A stretch of DNA of 43,793 bases from Kiritimatiellia bacterium (GTDB taxonomy: Bacteria; Verrucomicrobiota; Kiritimatiellia; RFP12; UBA1067), in the NCBI GenBank assembly GCA_027858965.1, contig JAQIBS010000052.1:1-43793 (forward strand). Direction: 5' to 3'. The translations under genes were made by a program, and so were the position numbers. The notes below the pieces were generated by a model, which was given only the letters and a program-made list of their open reading frames with translations, had not been told where the DNA came from and ran no database searches. Position 1 is the first letter of the stretch; each line of letters starts with the position of its first letter. Shown here piece after piece: positions 17,295 through 24,997 of the stretch.

Positions 17295-17499
17295 CCCGCA
17301 AAGGCGCAAAGTGGCTTCTTTGTATGTGGTATTTCCTTTCCGGTTTGCTGAACCGTAATGAAATGCCAGGGAAATATGGAGGGGAGCAACACGATCTTAA
17401 TTATTAACGATGAGCACACAGAACACATAAAAAAGTAACCAGCCATATTATGCTGACCTCTATACCCTCTGCACCTTTGCGACTTTGCGCCTTTGCGGG
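17295..17499. repeat. 17-bp perfect inverted repeat 170 bp apart
   Basis: CCCGCAAAGGCGCAAAG at 17295-17311 and its exact reverse complement at 17483-17499. The interval (17312-17482) has no supported gene. Frames translating the arms (SRKGAKSQR) are not proteins. It may be the ends of a small non-autonomous element or two copies of a dispersed word in opposite orientation. Confidence 0.7.
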
Positions 17500-17604
17500 A
17501 GATAAAAACGTGCATAAATAAAAAAAGTCGATTTCAGAACAACTAACGTCGGTAACCACAACTTTCTGATTGACGGCACCCGGCTTTTCGATAAACTACC
17601 CGGC

Positions 17605-17982
17605 ATGTATAAAACAATTATAGTTTGCATGACCTGCCTCATTATCAGCGGATGTTCTTCGTTTATGTTCAAGGTTGAGAGAAAGTCACAATTCATTGAT
17701 ATAGACGCAAACAAGATCCTGGTGGAATACGGCACCGAAGAGCACACTGAAATCCTGCCTAACGGGGCTGAAATCAAATTTAACCGTAAAGTTCGCGTGA
17801 CTCTGTATAACGGCAAAAAAATCACCCTTTATCAAACACTGTCCACAAAGGGAGTTCGTTATCACACCCTAGACAAAAAATTTACCTTTGTAGAAAAAGG
17901 AACCTACTGCCAGATATTTGAAAAAAATCTTGTGATTTATCAGGGGATTTTCAGTAAAAATTTAACCAAAAAGAAAAAATAA
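17605..17982 (+). CDS. Small predicted lipoprotein, function unknown
   Basis: 125 aa. A signal peptide ends in a lipobox LIISGC (Cys17), predicting lipidation and outer- or inner-membrane anchoring. The mature part is beta-strand-rich and ends in a basic tail (KKKKK-like). I recognise no family. It is 25 bp upstream of the histidine phosphatase gene on the same strand, so the two may be co-transcribed. A TTGACG...TAAACT pair lies just before the ATG but would leave almost no leader. Confidence 0.65.
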   Translation: MYKTIIVCMTCLIISGCSSFMFKVERKSQFIDIDANKILVEYGTEEHTEILPNGAEIKFNRKVRVTLYNGKKITLYQTLSTKGVRYHTLDKKFTFVEKGTYCQIFEKNLVIYQGIFSKNLTKKKK

Positions 17983-18007
17983 TAAATTTAATTCACTCTA
18001 GTAATTC

Positions 18008-18694
18008 ATGTACATTAACAAAACTACTATCGACCTTAAGCATACCCGCCAGCTTCTGGATCAAGGAAAACGGGTAATTATATTTCTGCGTCACTCGGAA
18101 CGTCCTGAGATCTGCACCAACGACAAAGACTTTGGAAAGCATCTGGGACTCACGAAAAATGGCATTGCCATGGCTAGGAAAGCAGGTGCCATTTTAAAGG
18201 GATTTGAAGATGTAGATTTTTTCGCAAGCCCAATGGAACGTTGCCGCTTAACCGCCTCACACTTTGCCAAGGGCATGGATCTTGAAAACACAAAGGTTAA
18301 GGATTCCGCAGAAATCGGTGTCGAGGGATTCTATATGCAGGATTCCTATAAGCTCCAGGCTCTCATGAAACAGCATGGTTATATGGAATTCATGCAGGAC
18401 TATCTCAACCAGGGATCAGCCCCACATCTTAATCCGATCAAAAGCGCCACACAAGAAACCATAAATTGGATGCAGAGTGCATCAAAGGCGCAGCTTTCTA
18501 TATTTGTCAGCCATGATATTTTCATCACTGCCTTTGCAACAGCACTTGGAATTCGTTCATATAACGGAAATGACTGGATTGGTTTTCTACACGCGGCTGT
18601 TCTAAGCTACGAACCATCCATAAATCAATGGAGTGCCTACACCTGCGTCCCTGTCCTTGATGAACATCACACCCCGGCAACATTTTCGCAGTAA
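18008..18694 (+). CDS. Histidine phosphatase (phosphoglycerate-mutase-like) superfamily protein
   Basis: 228 aa, cytosolic. The catalytic motif is LRHSERP (Arg28-His29; RHS rather than the usual RHG), with FASPMERCRLTA (second Arg) and VSHD (His169) completing the two-His/two-Arg site. The substrate is unknown; family members dephosphorylate sugar phosphates, proteins or phosphohistidine. It follows the small lipoprotein by 25 bp. Start ATG at 18008. Confidence 0.82.
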   Translation: MYINKTTIDLKHTRQLLDQGKRVIIFLRHSERPEICTNDKDFGKHLGLTKNGIAMARKAGAILKGFEDVDFFASPMERCRLTASHFAKGMDLENTKVKDSAEIGVEGFYMQDSYKLQALMKQHGYMEFMQDYLNQGSAPHLNPIKSATQETINWMQSASKAQLSIFVSHDIFITAFATALGIRSYNGNDWIGFLHAAVLSYEPSINQWSAYTCVPVLDEHHTPATFSQ

Positions 18695-18711
18695 GTGTTT
18701 AGGGGTTAGAG

Positions 18712-18728
18712 GCAAGGCTTCGCCTTGC
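18712..18728. repeat. TTC-triloop hairpin flanked by TTAGGGG heptamers
   Basis: GCAAGGC-TTC-GCCTTGC, a perfect 7-bp stem between convergent genes. It is flanked on both sides by TTAGGGG/TTAGAGG/TTAGGGA units of 7 bp (18698-18711 and 18734-18747). No T-tract follows, so it is not a classical terminator. Confidence 0.75.
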
Positions 18729-18772
18729 AGAGATTAGGGGTTAGGGATGGAAGCCGTCGCGACTTCAACGGC

Positions 18773-19984
18773 TCATTTATGGTAGAAGATCATTGTCCCG
18801 GAGGGAATTTTCTTGTCATCCACCTTGTTACCCGGCGTAAGAGCCCCGGCTATCAGGAAATAGGTATCTTTAGATTTCCAGTTGTTACCGCAGATCTTGC
18901 TTGCACAAATTGAAGCTGATATAGGTCCTCCCACATCATAACCGACAAGCACCTTGGTGGCGTAAGGAAGTTTAAGTATATCTTTAGCTGTCAACTGATG
19001 TCCTCGTTTATACTTTCCGTTAGGAAAGATATAGATCGTTGAACTCAAACGAACCTCTGCTCCGGCAATGTCTTGAGCCTTTCCCTGTTGTCCGATGATC
19101 CGGATACTTTCAGCCGGATTATCCGCCTGGGCTCCGACAAGCACCTTTGTTCCAACAGGCAGCAATTTAAAATTAACGATCTGATTTCCCTGCTTGCGGG
19201 ACCCGTTGGGGAAAACATAGGCAGTCGTGGATGCCTTGTACATATCACGGGCGATATCCCACGCACTGCGTCCCCTTGAAATAACATTACTGTCAAGAGC
19301 AGTGAAATGCGCAACAGCCTTCTTTTCCTCTCTAGTAGATCCATAAAGAACCTTGGCCAGATATTTATCACCTATAGTCAGACGACCAGCTTTAACATCA
19401 GGATCATGAAGCGGACGTGATGTCAGGTTCATAAGTTTGCGTGTTTCAGGCCGTGCCAGCAGCATGGCACAGCGTTTACGTCCGCGATGACTGCGTTTAT
19501 GCCACTTATTCGGCCGCCCGTAAGCCACCATCGAATGGGTAATCACACGATAATCAGGTATCTTATAGATATACTGCAACTCACCAACCAATTCCCCTAT
19601 AGCACGATACTGGGCAGAGGTAAGAGATTTATTGTGAAAACCGCTACACTCAATACCCACCGAAAAATTATCTAGATTAGTACGTCTATTCCACATGCTG
19701 CGGCCGGCATGATAAGCAACCCGACGATGGTCAATGACCCGATAGACAACCCCATTCCGAGCAACGTAATAATGACACTCCCCGTTATCACGCAGTTTTC
19801 GCAGTGCACCTATTTTGGTTGTTTCCGTGGTATGTAAAATAATCAGAGACGTCGATTTACGAATACTACGTTCATGATTTCGACGACTGCGATAGCTGTT
19901 AGAAAATTTCAATACAGCACTGGCAGGTAATACCAATACCCACGTAACGATAATCAAACAGCAAATTTTAAAAAATCGAATCAT
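18773..19984 (-). CDS. N-acetylmuramoyl-L-alanine amidase (amidase_2/AmpD type) with C-terminal repeats
   Basis: 403 aa. An N-terminal signal or anchor helix (about 5-23) is followed by an amidase_2/PGRP-like domain (about 45-185): LIILHTTET (Zn ligand His51), HYYVARNGVVYRVIDH, VGIECSG, RVITHS (Zn ligand His150). The third ligand is less clear; His162, His166 or Cys172 lie in the expected region. It would cleave the lactyl-amide bond of peptidoglycan in the periplasm. The C-terminal half carries two copies of a beta motif, AYVFPNG..K.GNQI (about 255-270) and IYIFPNG..K.GHQL (about 317-331), perhaps a wall-binding domain. It is monocistronic and convergent with the phosphatase gene. Confidence 0.85.
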   Translation of the reverse strand: MIRFFKICCLIIVTWVLVLPASAVLKFSNSYRSRRNHERSIRKSTSLIILHTTETTKIGALRKLRDNGECHYYVARNGVVYRVIDHRRVAYHAGRSMWNRRTNLDNFSVGIECSGFHNKSLTSAQYRAIGELVGELQYIYKIPDYRVITHSMVAYGRPNKWHKRSHRGRKRCAMLLARPETRKLMNLTSRPLHDPDVKAGRLTIGDKYLAKVLYGSTREEKKAVAHFTALDSNVISRGRSAWDIARDMYKASTTAYVFPNGSRKQGNQIVNFKLLPVGTKVLVGAQADNPAESIRIIGQQGKAQDIAGAEVRLSSTIYIFPNGKYKRGHQLTAKDILKLPYATKVLVGYDVGGPISASICASKICGNNWKSKDTYFLIAGALTPGNKVDDKKIPSGTMIFYHK

Positions 19985-20043
19985 TTTATCTTTTCACCCC
20001 CCGGTAAATATAATAAGTCGAAAGCGCATACCCCGCAAAGAGA

Positions 20044-20069
20044 TCTGCCTCCGCTTCAACTAAGGCAGA
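20044..20069. repeat. Inverted repeat downstream of gpmI
   Basis: TCTGCCT (20044-20050) and AGGCAGA (20063-20069), a 7-bp stem with a 12-nt loop, 20 bp past the gpmI stop on the minus strand. No T-tract follows, so termination is uncertain. Confidence 0.4.
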
Positions 20070-20088
20070 CCCTGAATCCAACAATGCA

Positions 20089-21639
20089 TCACGCCATTAG
20101 ATTTTCAGCGCTCATTTCAACGGGAATATCCAATCCCAACAAACCCAGAACAGTCGGAGCCAAGTCAGAAAGTTTTCCCAGCGGAATCATTTTTTTACCG
20201 GCACCGTCGTTGGCAACGTAGATGCACTCAACCAGATTCAAGGTATGGCTGGTCTTAACCATGCCAGTCTCATAGTCCTTCATCTGCTCACAGTTGCCGT
20301 GGTCAGCTGTAATTAGAACATGCGCATCAAGCTCCATCAAACGCGGCATCAGCTTACCGATACATTCATCTACAATTTCCACAGCCTTGCGGGCTGCCTC
20401 TAAATCACCTGTATGACCAACCATATCACAGTTAGCATAGTTGACTACAACAAAACCATACGGATTGTTTTCAAGGCGCTTCAGTAGCTCCGTTGTCACA
20501 TTATAAGCTTCCATCTCCGGATGACTCGCAAACTTGGCTGGGTCAAAGCGTGTGGGCACCTCCACCTGATCCTCATTTGCATAAGGCTGTGTGGATTTGC
20601 CATTAAAGAAACTGGTCACATGACGAAACTTCTGGGTCTCGGCAATACGCAGCTGTTTCAAACCGGCATTGGAAACAACCTCACCCAGCAGATTATCCAT
20701 TCCACCATCACCACCCATAGCGCCCAGCAGGTATTCAGTGAACTCATCCCAATAGCGGGTGAATCCCAGATAGACAATTTTCGGACGCATGGCACGTGTT
20801 CCGGGATAATCATCATTATAAAACGCCTGGGTCAACTGAATTGCACGATCCTGACGATAGTTAAAATGCATAACAGAATCGCCATCTTTAACACCTTTAT
20901 ATCCACCGATAATATAAGGCATGATATACTCATCCACCATAGGAGTATTATCCGGTGTCTGGTCTTTCTCATACGACTCCTCAACAGCGGCTTCTGCGGA
21001 TTCTGCGGAGCGACCCTCAGCCTGGACAATGCACCTGTAAGCAATATCAGTCAGGCCATAGTTCTTTGAACGATCCATGGAATAGTAACGTCCCTGAACT
21101 GTTCCTATGGTACAATTGCCAACTTTCTCCATCTCTGTATTCAAGCGGGCAATATACTCAAGTGTGCTGCGTGGCGGAGTATCACGTCCATCAAGGAATG
21201 GATGAATAATAATTACGCCCTCCGGATTTTCATCACGGGCGCGACGCATCAACTTAAAGAGATGTTCCTGATGTGCATGAACACCCTCATCCTGCAGCAA
21301 TCCCATAAAGTGCAGCTGACTGGAGTTCTCTTTCCAGTTGGCAATCATGGCCTGCCACTTCTCAGACTCAAAAAGTACGCCACTGGAGAGTCCGTCATCA
21401 ATACGTTTGAGTTCCTGAATCACAATGCGACCGGCACCCATGTTAAGATGCCCAACCTCACTGGAGCCCTGATAACCATCCGGCAATCCCACAGGCTCAC
21501 CGCTACATGCCAGTTTAGTCCAGGGACAATCCGCTTTCAGCTGATCAATTACCGGGGTATTGGCAGCAGCCACAGCATTGGCTTCTTCCTTTTCATTAAG
21601 TCCCCAGCCATCACGTATAATCAAAACTACAGGTCTCAT
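20089..21639 (-). CDS. gpmI: 2,3-bisphosphoglycerate-independent phosphoglycerate mutase
   Basis: Interconverts 3- and 2-phosphoglycerate in glycolysis/gluconeogenesis; cytosolic, Mn-dependent. 516 aa, the usual iPGM length. Visible features are VVLIIRDGWG (metal Asp10), GSSEVGHLNMGAGR (phospho-Ser60), FLDGRDTPPRS, TVQGRYYSMDR, NYANCDMVGHTGD and LITADHGNCEQM (metal ligands of the alkaline-phosphatase-like domain) and TSHTLNLV. A strong Shine-Dalgarno AAGGAG lies about 7 bases upstream of the ATG at 21639. It follows the UDP-sugar pyrophosphorylase gene by 76 bp on the same strand, so they may share a transcript. Confidence 0.96.
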   Translation of the reverse strand: MRPVVLIIRDGWGLNEKEEANAVAAANTPVIDQLKADCPWTKLACSGEPVGLPDGYQGSSEVGHLNMGAGRIVIQELKRIDDGLSSGVLFESEKWQAMIANWKENSSQLHFMGLLQDEGVHAHQEHLFKLMRRARDENPEGVIIIHPFLDGRDTPPRSTLEYIARLNTEMEKVGNCTIGTVQGRYYSMDRSKNYGLTDIAYRCIVQAEGRSAESAEAAVEESYEKDQTPDNTPMVDEYIMPYIIGGYKGVKDGDSVMHFNYRQDRAIQLTQAFYNDDYPGTRAMRPKIVYLGFTRYWDEFTEYLLGAMGGDGGMDNLLGEVVSNAGLKQLRIAETQKFRHVTSFFNGKSTQPYANEDQVEVPTRFDPAKFASHPEMEAYNVTTELLKRLENNPYGFVVVNYANCDMVGHTGDLEAARKAVEIVDECIGKLMPRLMELDAHVLITADHGNCEQMKDYETGMVKTSHTLNLVECIYVANDGAGKKMIPLGKLSDLAPTVLGLLGLDIPVEMSAENLMA

Positions 21640-21715
21640 ATCTCTCTCCTTAATTCATAAATTGTTTTTCATCTGACTCACGACTCAATGACCCGCGACT
21701 CACTTATTATTCAGT

Positions 21716-23104
21716 TCAGTGTGCCGAGTAAGGCCGACCGCAGCCTCTCAGGGATATCCCCTTTTCCTTAAGTTCCGCTGCATTCAGTGCGTATGCAGGA
21801 TCAATTTCAATCGGAATAACCGGCAACCCTGATTCATCCAGAGGCATCTCAACACCAAGTTCATGCAACCAGCGCAGCCATTTCAGCTGCAGATCCTGAC
21901 GACAGGTTGCCGGAGAGTCCTTGCCTTCGGCATTTTTCACCGGCGAAAATTCCTCAGCCCGTTCAAAGGCCATATTAACCACCCGCTTTGCATCGGGCAG
22001 GACATCAAAGATAAACTTCTCAAATTTGCATCCGTTATTCTCGCTGGGCGTAACCACATTACCATCGGCATCGCAGGCAGGAATCTTTTTACGGGCAACA
22101 TGCAACGGCATATCACATAACGCCTCAGCTTTCAGAAAATCATAGGAGAACAGATGAATTGCAACACTACCATACTTAAAATAAAGTTCGCCGTCATCCG
22201 ATCTCCGATGAGCCTGTTCATCAGTCAGCTCAGTATACTCAACCATCTCAAAGCGTCCGTCGCGTTCAACTACAACGCCCAGCCCCTCCAATGGTTCCCG
22301 CTTAGCGCAGAGCTTGATTGAAAGGTCGGCCTGCTGCGCGGCATGCGCCCCTATAAAGGCAGGATCTGCAATCTCAATCAGGGGATTATCCACCTGGAAG
22401 AAGAAAATTGTCTCGATGCCACGTTTCTCCATATCAGCAAGAGAGCCCGACTTATCCAAGGCACTCAAGGTTCCGCCATGGCCATCCGGGCTCATGAAGA
22501 TATGTCCCGGTTGATCCATCATGATACGTCCATCGCTATCCAGCGCCGGCCACATGCCCTGTGTGAAGAACAGCACATCCTCAGGGTTAAGGCCGAAAAA
22601 CCCATTCTCTTCAAAATGCTTACGGGTTGCAGAGTCATTCACATCACTGGTCATAATATAGAATGGAATGCGCACACCATACTTTTGTGAAAGCCCGAGA
22701 ATTTTACGTGAGTGAAAATAAAAGAGCGAAGCCCCGCTGACCGGGCCAATGGAATAGGCACCCTTGGGTCCGTCATATCCCAGACGTGAGCCCTGTCCTC
22801 CGGCAACCACCAGAATTCCGACCTTACCGGCACGCAGCTGATCTTCTCCGACGGCATAGGCAGCCGCACGTTCTTTCCCGGCAAGCTCAATCACCTGAGG
22901 AGGAACCGGCTCACTGCCGCCCGACGCCCCTGCAACATCGCCAGCTTTGAGCATATTCCGCATACGGGCAATGCTCTTAAAATCCAGATCCTCAATCTGA
23001 ACCAGCAGTTTTACCTGCTCATCAGCGCTCAGCTTTTCCCAAAAGGCCAGAACATGCTCCTGGCTACTCTCACTCAATATCAGTTTTGCTTCTTCAATAT
23101 TCAT
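21716..23104 (-). CDS. UDPGP-family UDP-sugar pyrophosphorylase (UAP/AGX type)
   Basis: 462 aa. It transfers UMP from UTP to a sugar 1-phosphate (GlcNAc-1-P or glucose-1-P). Domains: a helical N terminus (1-90), then the nucleotidyltransferase core with VVAGGQGSRLGYDGPKG (99-115), FFTQGMWPALD, MSPDGHGG, FFFQVDNPL and GLGVVVERDG. This is the signature set of the UDP-GlcNAc pyrophosphorylase/UDPGP type 1 family, best known from eukaryotes and unlike bacterial GlmU or GalU. The product supplies cell-envelope or glycan precursors. There is no Shine-Dalgarno: the start ATG (23104) is preceded by four bases and then by 126 bp of heptamer repeats, so translation initiation is unusual. Confidence 0.88.
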   Translation of the reverse strand: MNIEEAKLILSESSQEHVLAFWEKLSADEQVKLLVQIEDLDFKSIARMRNMLKAGDVAGASGGSEPVPPQVIELAGKERAAAYAVGEDQLRAGKVGILVVAGGQGSRLGYDGPKGAYSIGPVSGASLFYFHSRKILGLSQKYGVRIPFYIMTSDVNDSATRKHFEENGFFGLNPEDVLFFTQGMWPALDSDGRIMMDQPGHIFMSPDGHGGTLSALDKSGSLADMEKRGIETIFFFQVDNPLIEIADPAFIGAHAAQQADLSIKLCAKREPLEGLGVVVERDGRFEMVEYTELTDEQAHRRSDDGELYFKYGSVAIHLFSYDFLKAEALCDMPLHVARKKIPACDADGNVVTPSENNGCKFEKFIFDVLPDAKRVVNMAFERAEEFSPVKNAEGKDSPATCRQDLQLKWLRWLHELGVEMPLDESGLPVIPIEIDPAYALNAAELKEKGISLRGCGRPYSAH

Positions 23105-23108
23105 ATTT

Positions 23109-23234
23109 TACAGTTTACAGTCTACAGTCTACAGTCTACAGTCTACAGTCTACAGTTTACAGTCTACAGTTTACAGTCTACAGTTTACAGTTTACAGTTT
23201 ACAGTTGTCAGTTTACAGTTGTCAGTCGTCAGTC
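23109..23234. repeat. 18-unit heptamer array in the pyrophosphorylase 5' region
   Basis: Exactly 126 bp = 18 x 7. Units are TACAGTC or TACAGTT (15 copies) and, at the distal end, GTCAGTT/GTCAGTC (3 copies). The array starts 5 bases before the start codon (ATG at 23104-23102 on the minus strand) and runs through where the ribosome-binding site and leader should be. The open frames it creates (LQSTVYS repeats) are artefacts. Confidence 0.95.
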
Positions 23235-23330
23235 AAATAATATCGTCGTCAGAATCAATCACATAATAACAAAAATACTTTTTCATCTACACATCCAACA
23301 TTCCGCGTCCCTCTTTTCACAAATTTTTCC

Positions 23331-24476
23331 CTAATCTCTGACCGCGTTCTTTTTCAGATAAGCCTCGATAAACGGTTGAATGGCACCATCCATTACACCC
23401 TGTACATTACCGGTCTGCTCATCAGTACGGTGATCCTTAACCATTGTATAAGGCTGAAAAACGTAAGAGCGTATCTGGCTACCCCAGGCAATCTCACCCT
23501 TCTCTCCATAGAAGCGCTCCATCTCCTTGCGTTTCTTATCCTCATTATACTCGTAGAGTTTAGCTTTCAGCATACCCATGGCGCGGGCTTTATTTTTATG
23601 CTGAGAGCGCTCCGACTGAACAGCCACAACAAGCCCTGACACTATATGAGTCAAGCGAACTGCGGAATCGGTTGTATTCACATGCTGTCCACCGGAACCA
23701 CTGGAGCGGTAGGTATCGACACGAAGGTCCTCATCCTTGATCTCAACTTCAACATCATCTTCGAGCTTCGCAATCACATCCAGTGAACAGAAGGATGTAT
23801 GCCGCCGGCTGTTTGAATCAAAAGGTGAAATTCTAACAAGACGATGAACACCGCGCTCCGCCTTCATATAGCCATACGCATAAGCACCGCTGACAAGGAA
23901 GGTTACCGATTTCAGACCGGCTTCTTCACCTTGTTGCGTGTCCAGCACCTCAAAATCAAAGCCATTATCCTCGCAATACCTGCGGTACATCCGGTAGAGC
24001 ATATCCGCCCAGTCGCAAGACTCTGTACCTCCGGCACCGGAGTGAATTGTCAGATAGGCACCACAGGCATCCAGCTTGCCACCCAGCAACGACTGCAAGC
24101 GCAGCTTTGAAACCATCACATCCGCCTTTTCGAACATCGGCGGAACCTCGCCTAAGGCCTCCTGCTGTTCTTCCATGGTTTCTTCTCCCTGACCGAGTTC
24201 CATCATCAGATCGATGTCATCAATCAAAACAGCCAGATCATCATACGGCCGTACAAAACCACGCAATGCATTAGTTTTAGCGATGGCATCCTTGGCGGCA
24301 TTATGATCATTCCAGAACTCAGGCTGGGCTGCCATATCCTCCAGTTTGGTCAGAGCCGGCCGACGGTTATCAATATCCAGATAACTGTGCATCTCCACCA
24401 GAACAGCCTTCAGCTTAGTTAATTTATTCTTTAAAACATCAATTTCTATCACAATAAAATCCCGTTCTAGCAACAT
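23331..24476 (-). CDS. prfB: Peptide chain release factor 2
   Basis: Recognises UGA and UAA stop codons and triggers peptidyl-tRNA hydrolysis. 381 aa. Stop-codon-reading tripeptide SPF (217-219), catalytic GGQ in SSGSGGQHVNTTDSAVRLTH (262-264), SGAGGTESCDWADML and the conserved N-terminal helices are all present. The usual in-frame UGA of bacterial prfB (between Leu and Asp of the YLDxD stretch) is absent: here SYLDID (31-36) is read straight through as CTG-GAT, so the programmed +1 frameshift has been lost. The start could be ATG 24476 or GTG 24452. Upstream is a 520-bp gap; downstream is the heptamer array. Confidence 0.95.
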   Translation of the reverse strand: MLLERDFIVIEIDVLKNKLTKLKAVLVEMHSYLDIDNRRPALTKLEDMAAQPEFWNDHNAAKDAIAKTNALRGFVRPYDDLAVLIDDIDLMMELGQGEETMEEQQEALGEVPPMFEKADVMVSKLRLQSLLGGKLDACGAYLTIHSGAGGTESCDWADMLYRMYRRYCEDNGFDFEVLDTQQGEEAGLKSVTFLVSGAYAYGYMKAERGVHRLVRISPFDSNSRRHTSFCSLDVIAKLEDDVEVEIKDEDLRVDTYRSSGSGGQHVNTTDSAVRLTHIVSGLVVAVQSERSQHKNKARAMGMLKAKLYEYNEDKKRKEMERFYGEKGEIAWGSQIRSYVFQPYTMVKDHRTDEQTGNVQGVMDGAIQPFIEAYLKKNAVRD

Positions 24477-24922
24477 TTTCAGGAGCGTTGAGGCTAAATT
24501 TTGAGTATTGGAAATATATAAGAACAGTCCCCAAATGCAAAAAACGCCAAATTTTCATGAATAAGTTAAACATTATGACATGTTGCCCTCATATTCGCAA
24601 GCTTACAGAGAGAGATTTACGAATCTCATTCAAATGAAAATGTTTTGGATCACCTCTGTTTTTAGGTTCTTCCTCGATTTTTATGGAGCGAGTCTAAGTT
24701 TAGGTTCCACTAAGAATTTTACAGGGGGAGGCGGAGTAATATTTTGACCCGTCTACGCCCGCAAGCGGGGCTACGCCGTGGCACAGCGGGATAACAGGAT
24801 TGCCGCTTCCTGCGATCTCTGCGTCTCAGCGAGGGCTGAAATTTAACGTTGCTATGTTTTCGTGTTTTGCACATTCCACATTTTTGAAGCTAAAACCCCA
24901 ACAATCAACACAAAATTCACTA
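24477..24922. other. Gene-free interval between prfB and the porin gene
   Basis: It contains the divergent prfB upstream region, a GAGATT-TACG-AATCTC hairpin near 24612-24627 and a member of the GCCCGC-AA-GCGGGGC palindrome family at 24757-24771. A 60-codon open frame at 24800-24982 has no recognisable features, and its end overlaps the porin promoter, so it is not annotated. Confidence 0.5.
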
Positions 24923-24951
24923 TTGACAATAATGTTAGGCAAGGCTAATAT
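24923..24951 (+). promoter_or_regulatory. Sigma-70-type promoter of the porin/FMN-binding operon
   Basis: Consensus -35 TTGACA (24923-24928), 17-bp spacer, -10 TAATAT (24946-24951), 47 bp upstream of the ATG at 24998. The Shine-Dalgarno AAGGAA lies at 24985-24990. Confidence 0.7.
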
Positions 24952-24997
24952 TCTTCGCACTCACAGAAATTATCTTTATTGAAAAAGGAATTCATGC

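Noticed and set aside
17282..17825. Small minus-strand frames with RKGAKSQR-like peptides
   Set aside because: They translate the CGCAAAGGCGCAAAG inverted repeat and the antisense of the lipoprotein gene.
23109..23234. CRISPR-like regular array
   Set aside because: Units of 7 bp with no spacers and no cas genes; it is a tandem repeat.
23054..23334. Two plus-strand frames rich in LQSTVYS
   Set aside because: Products of the heptamer array; no independent coding signal.
24800..24982. 60-codon open frame before the porin gene
   Set aside because: No recognisable domain; its end overlaps the porin promoter.
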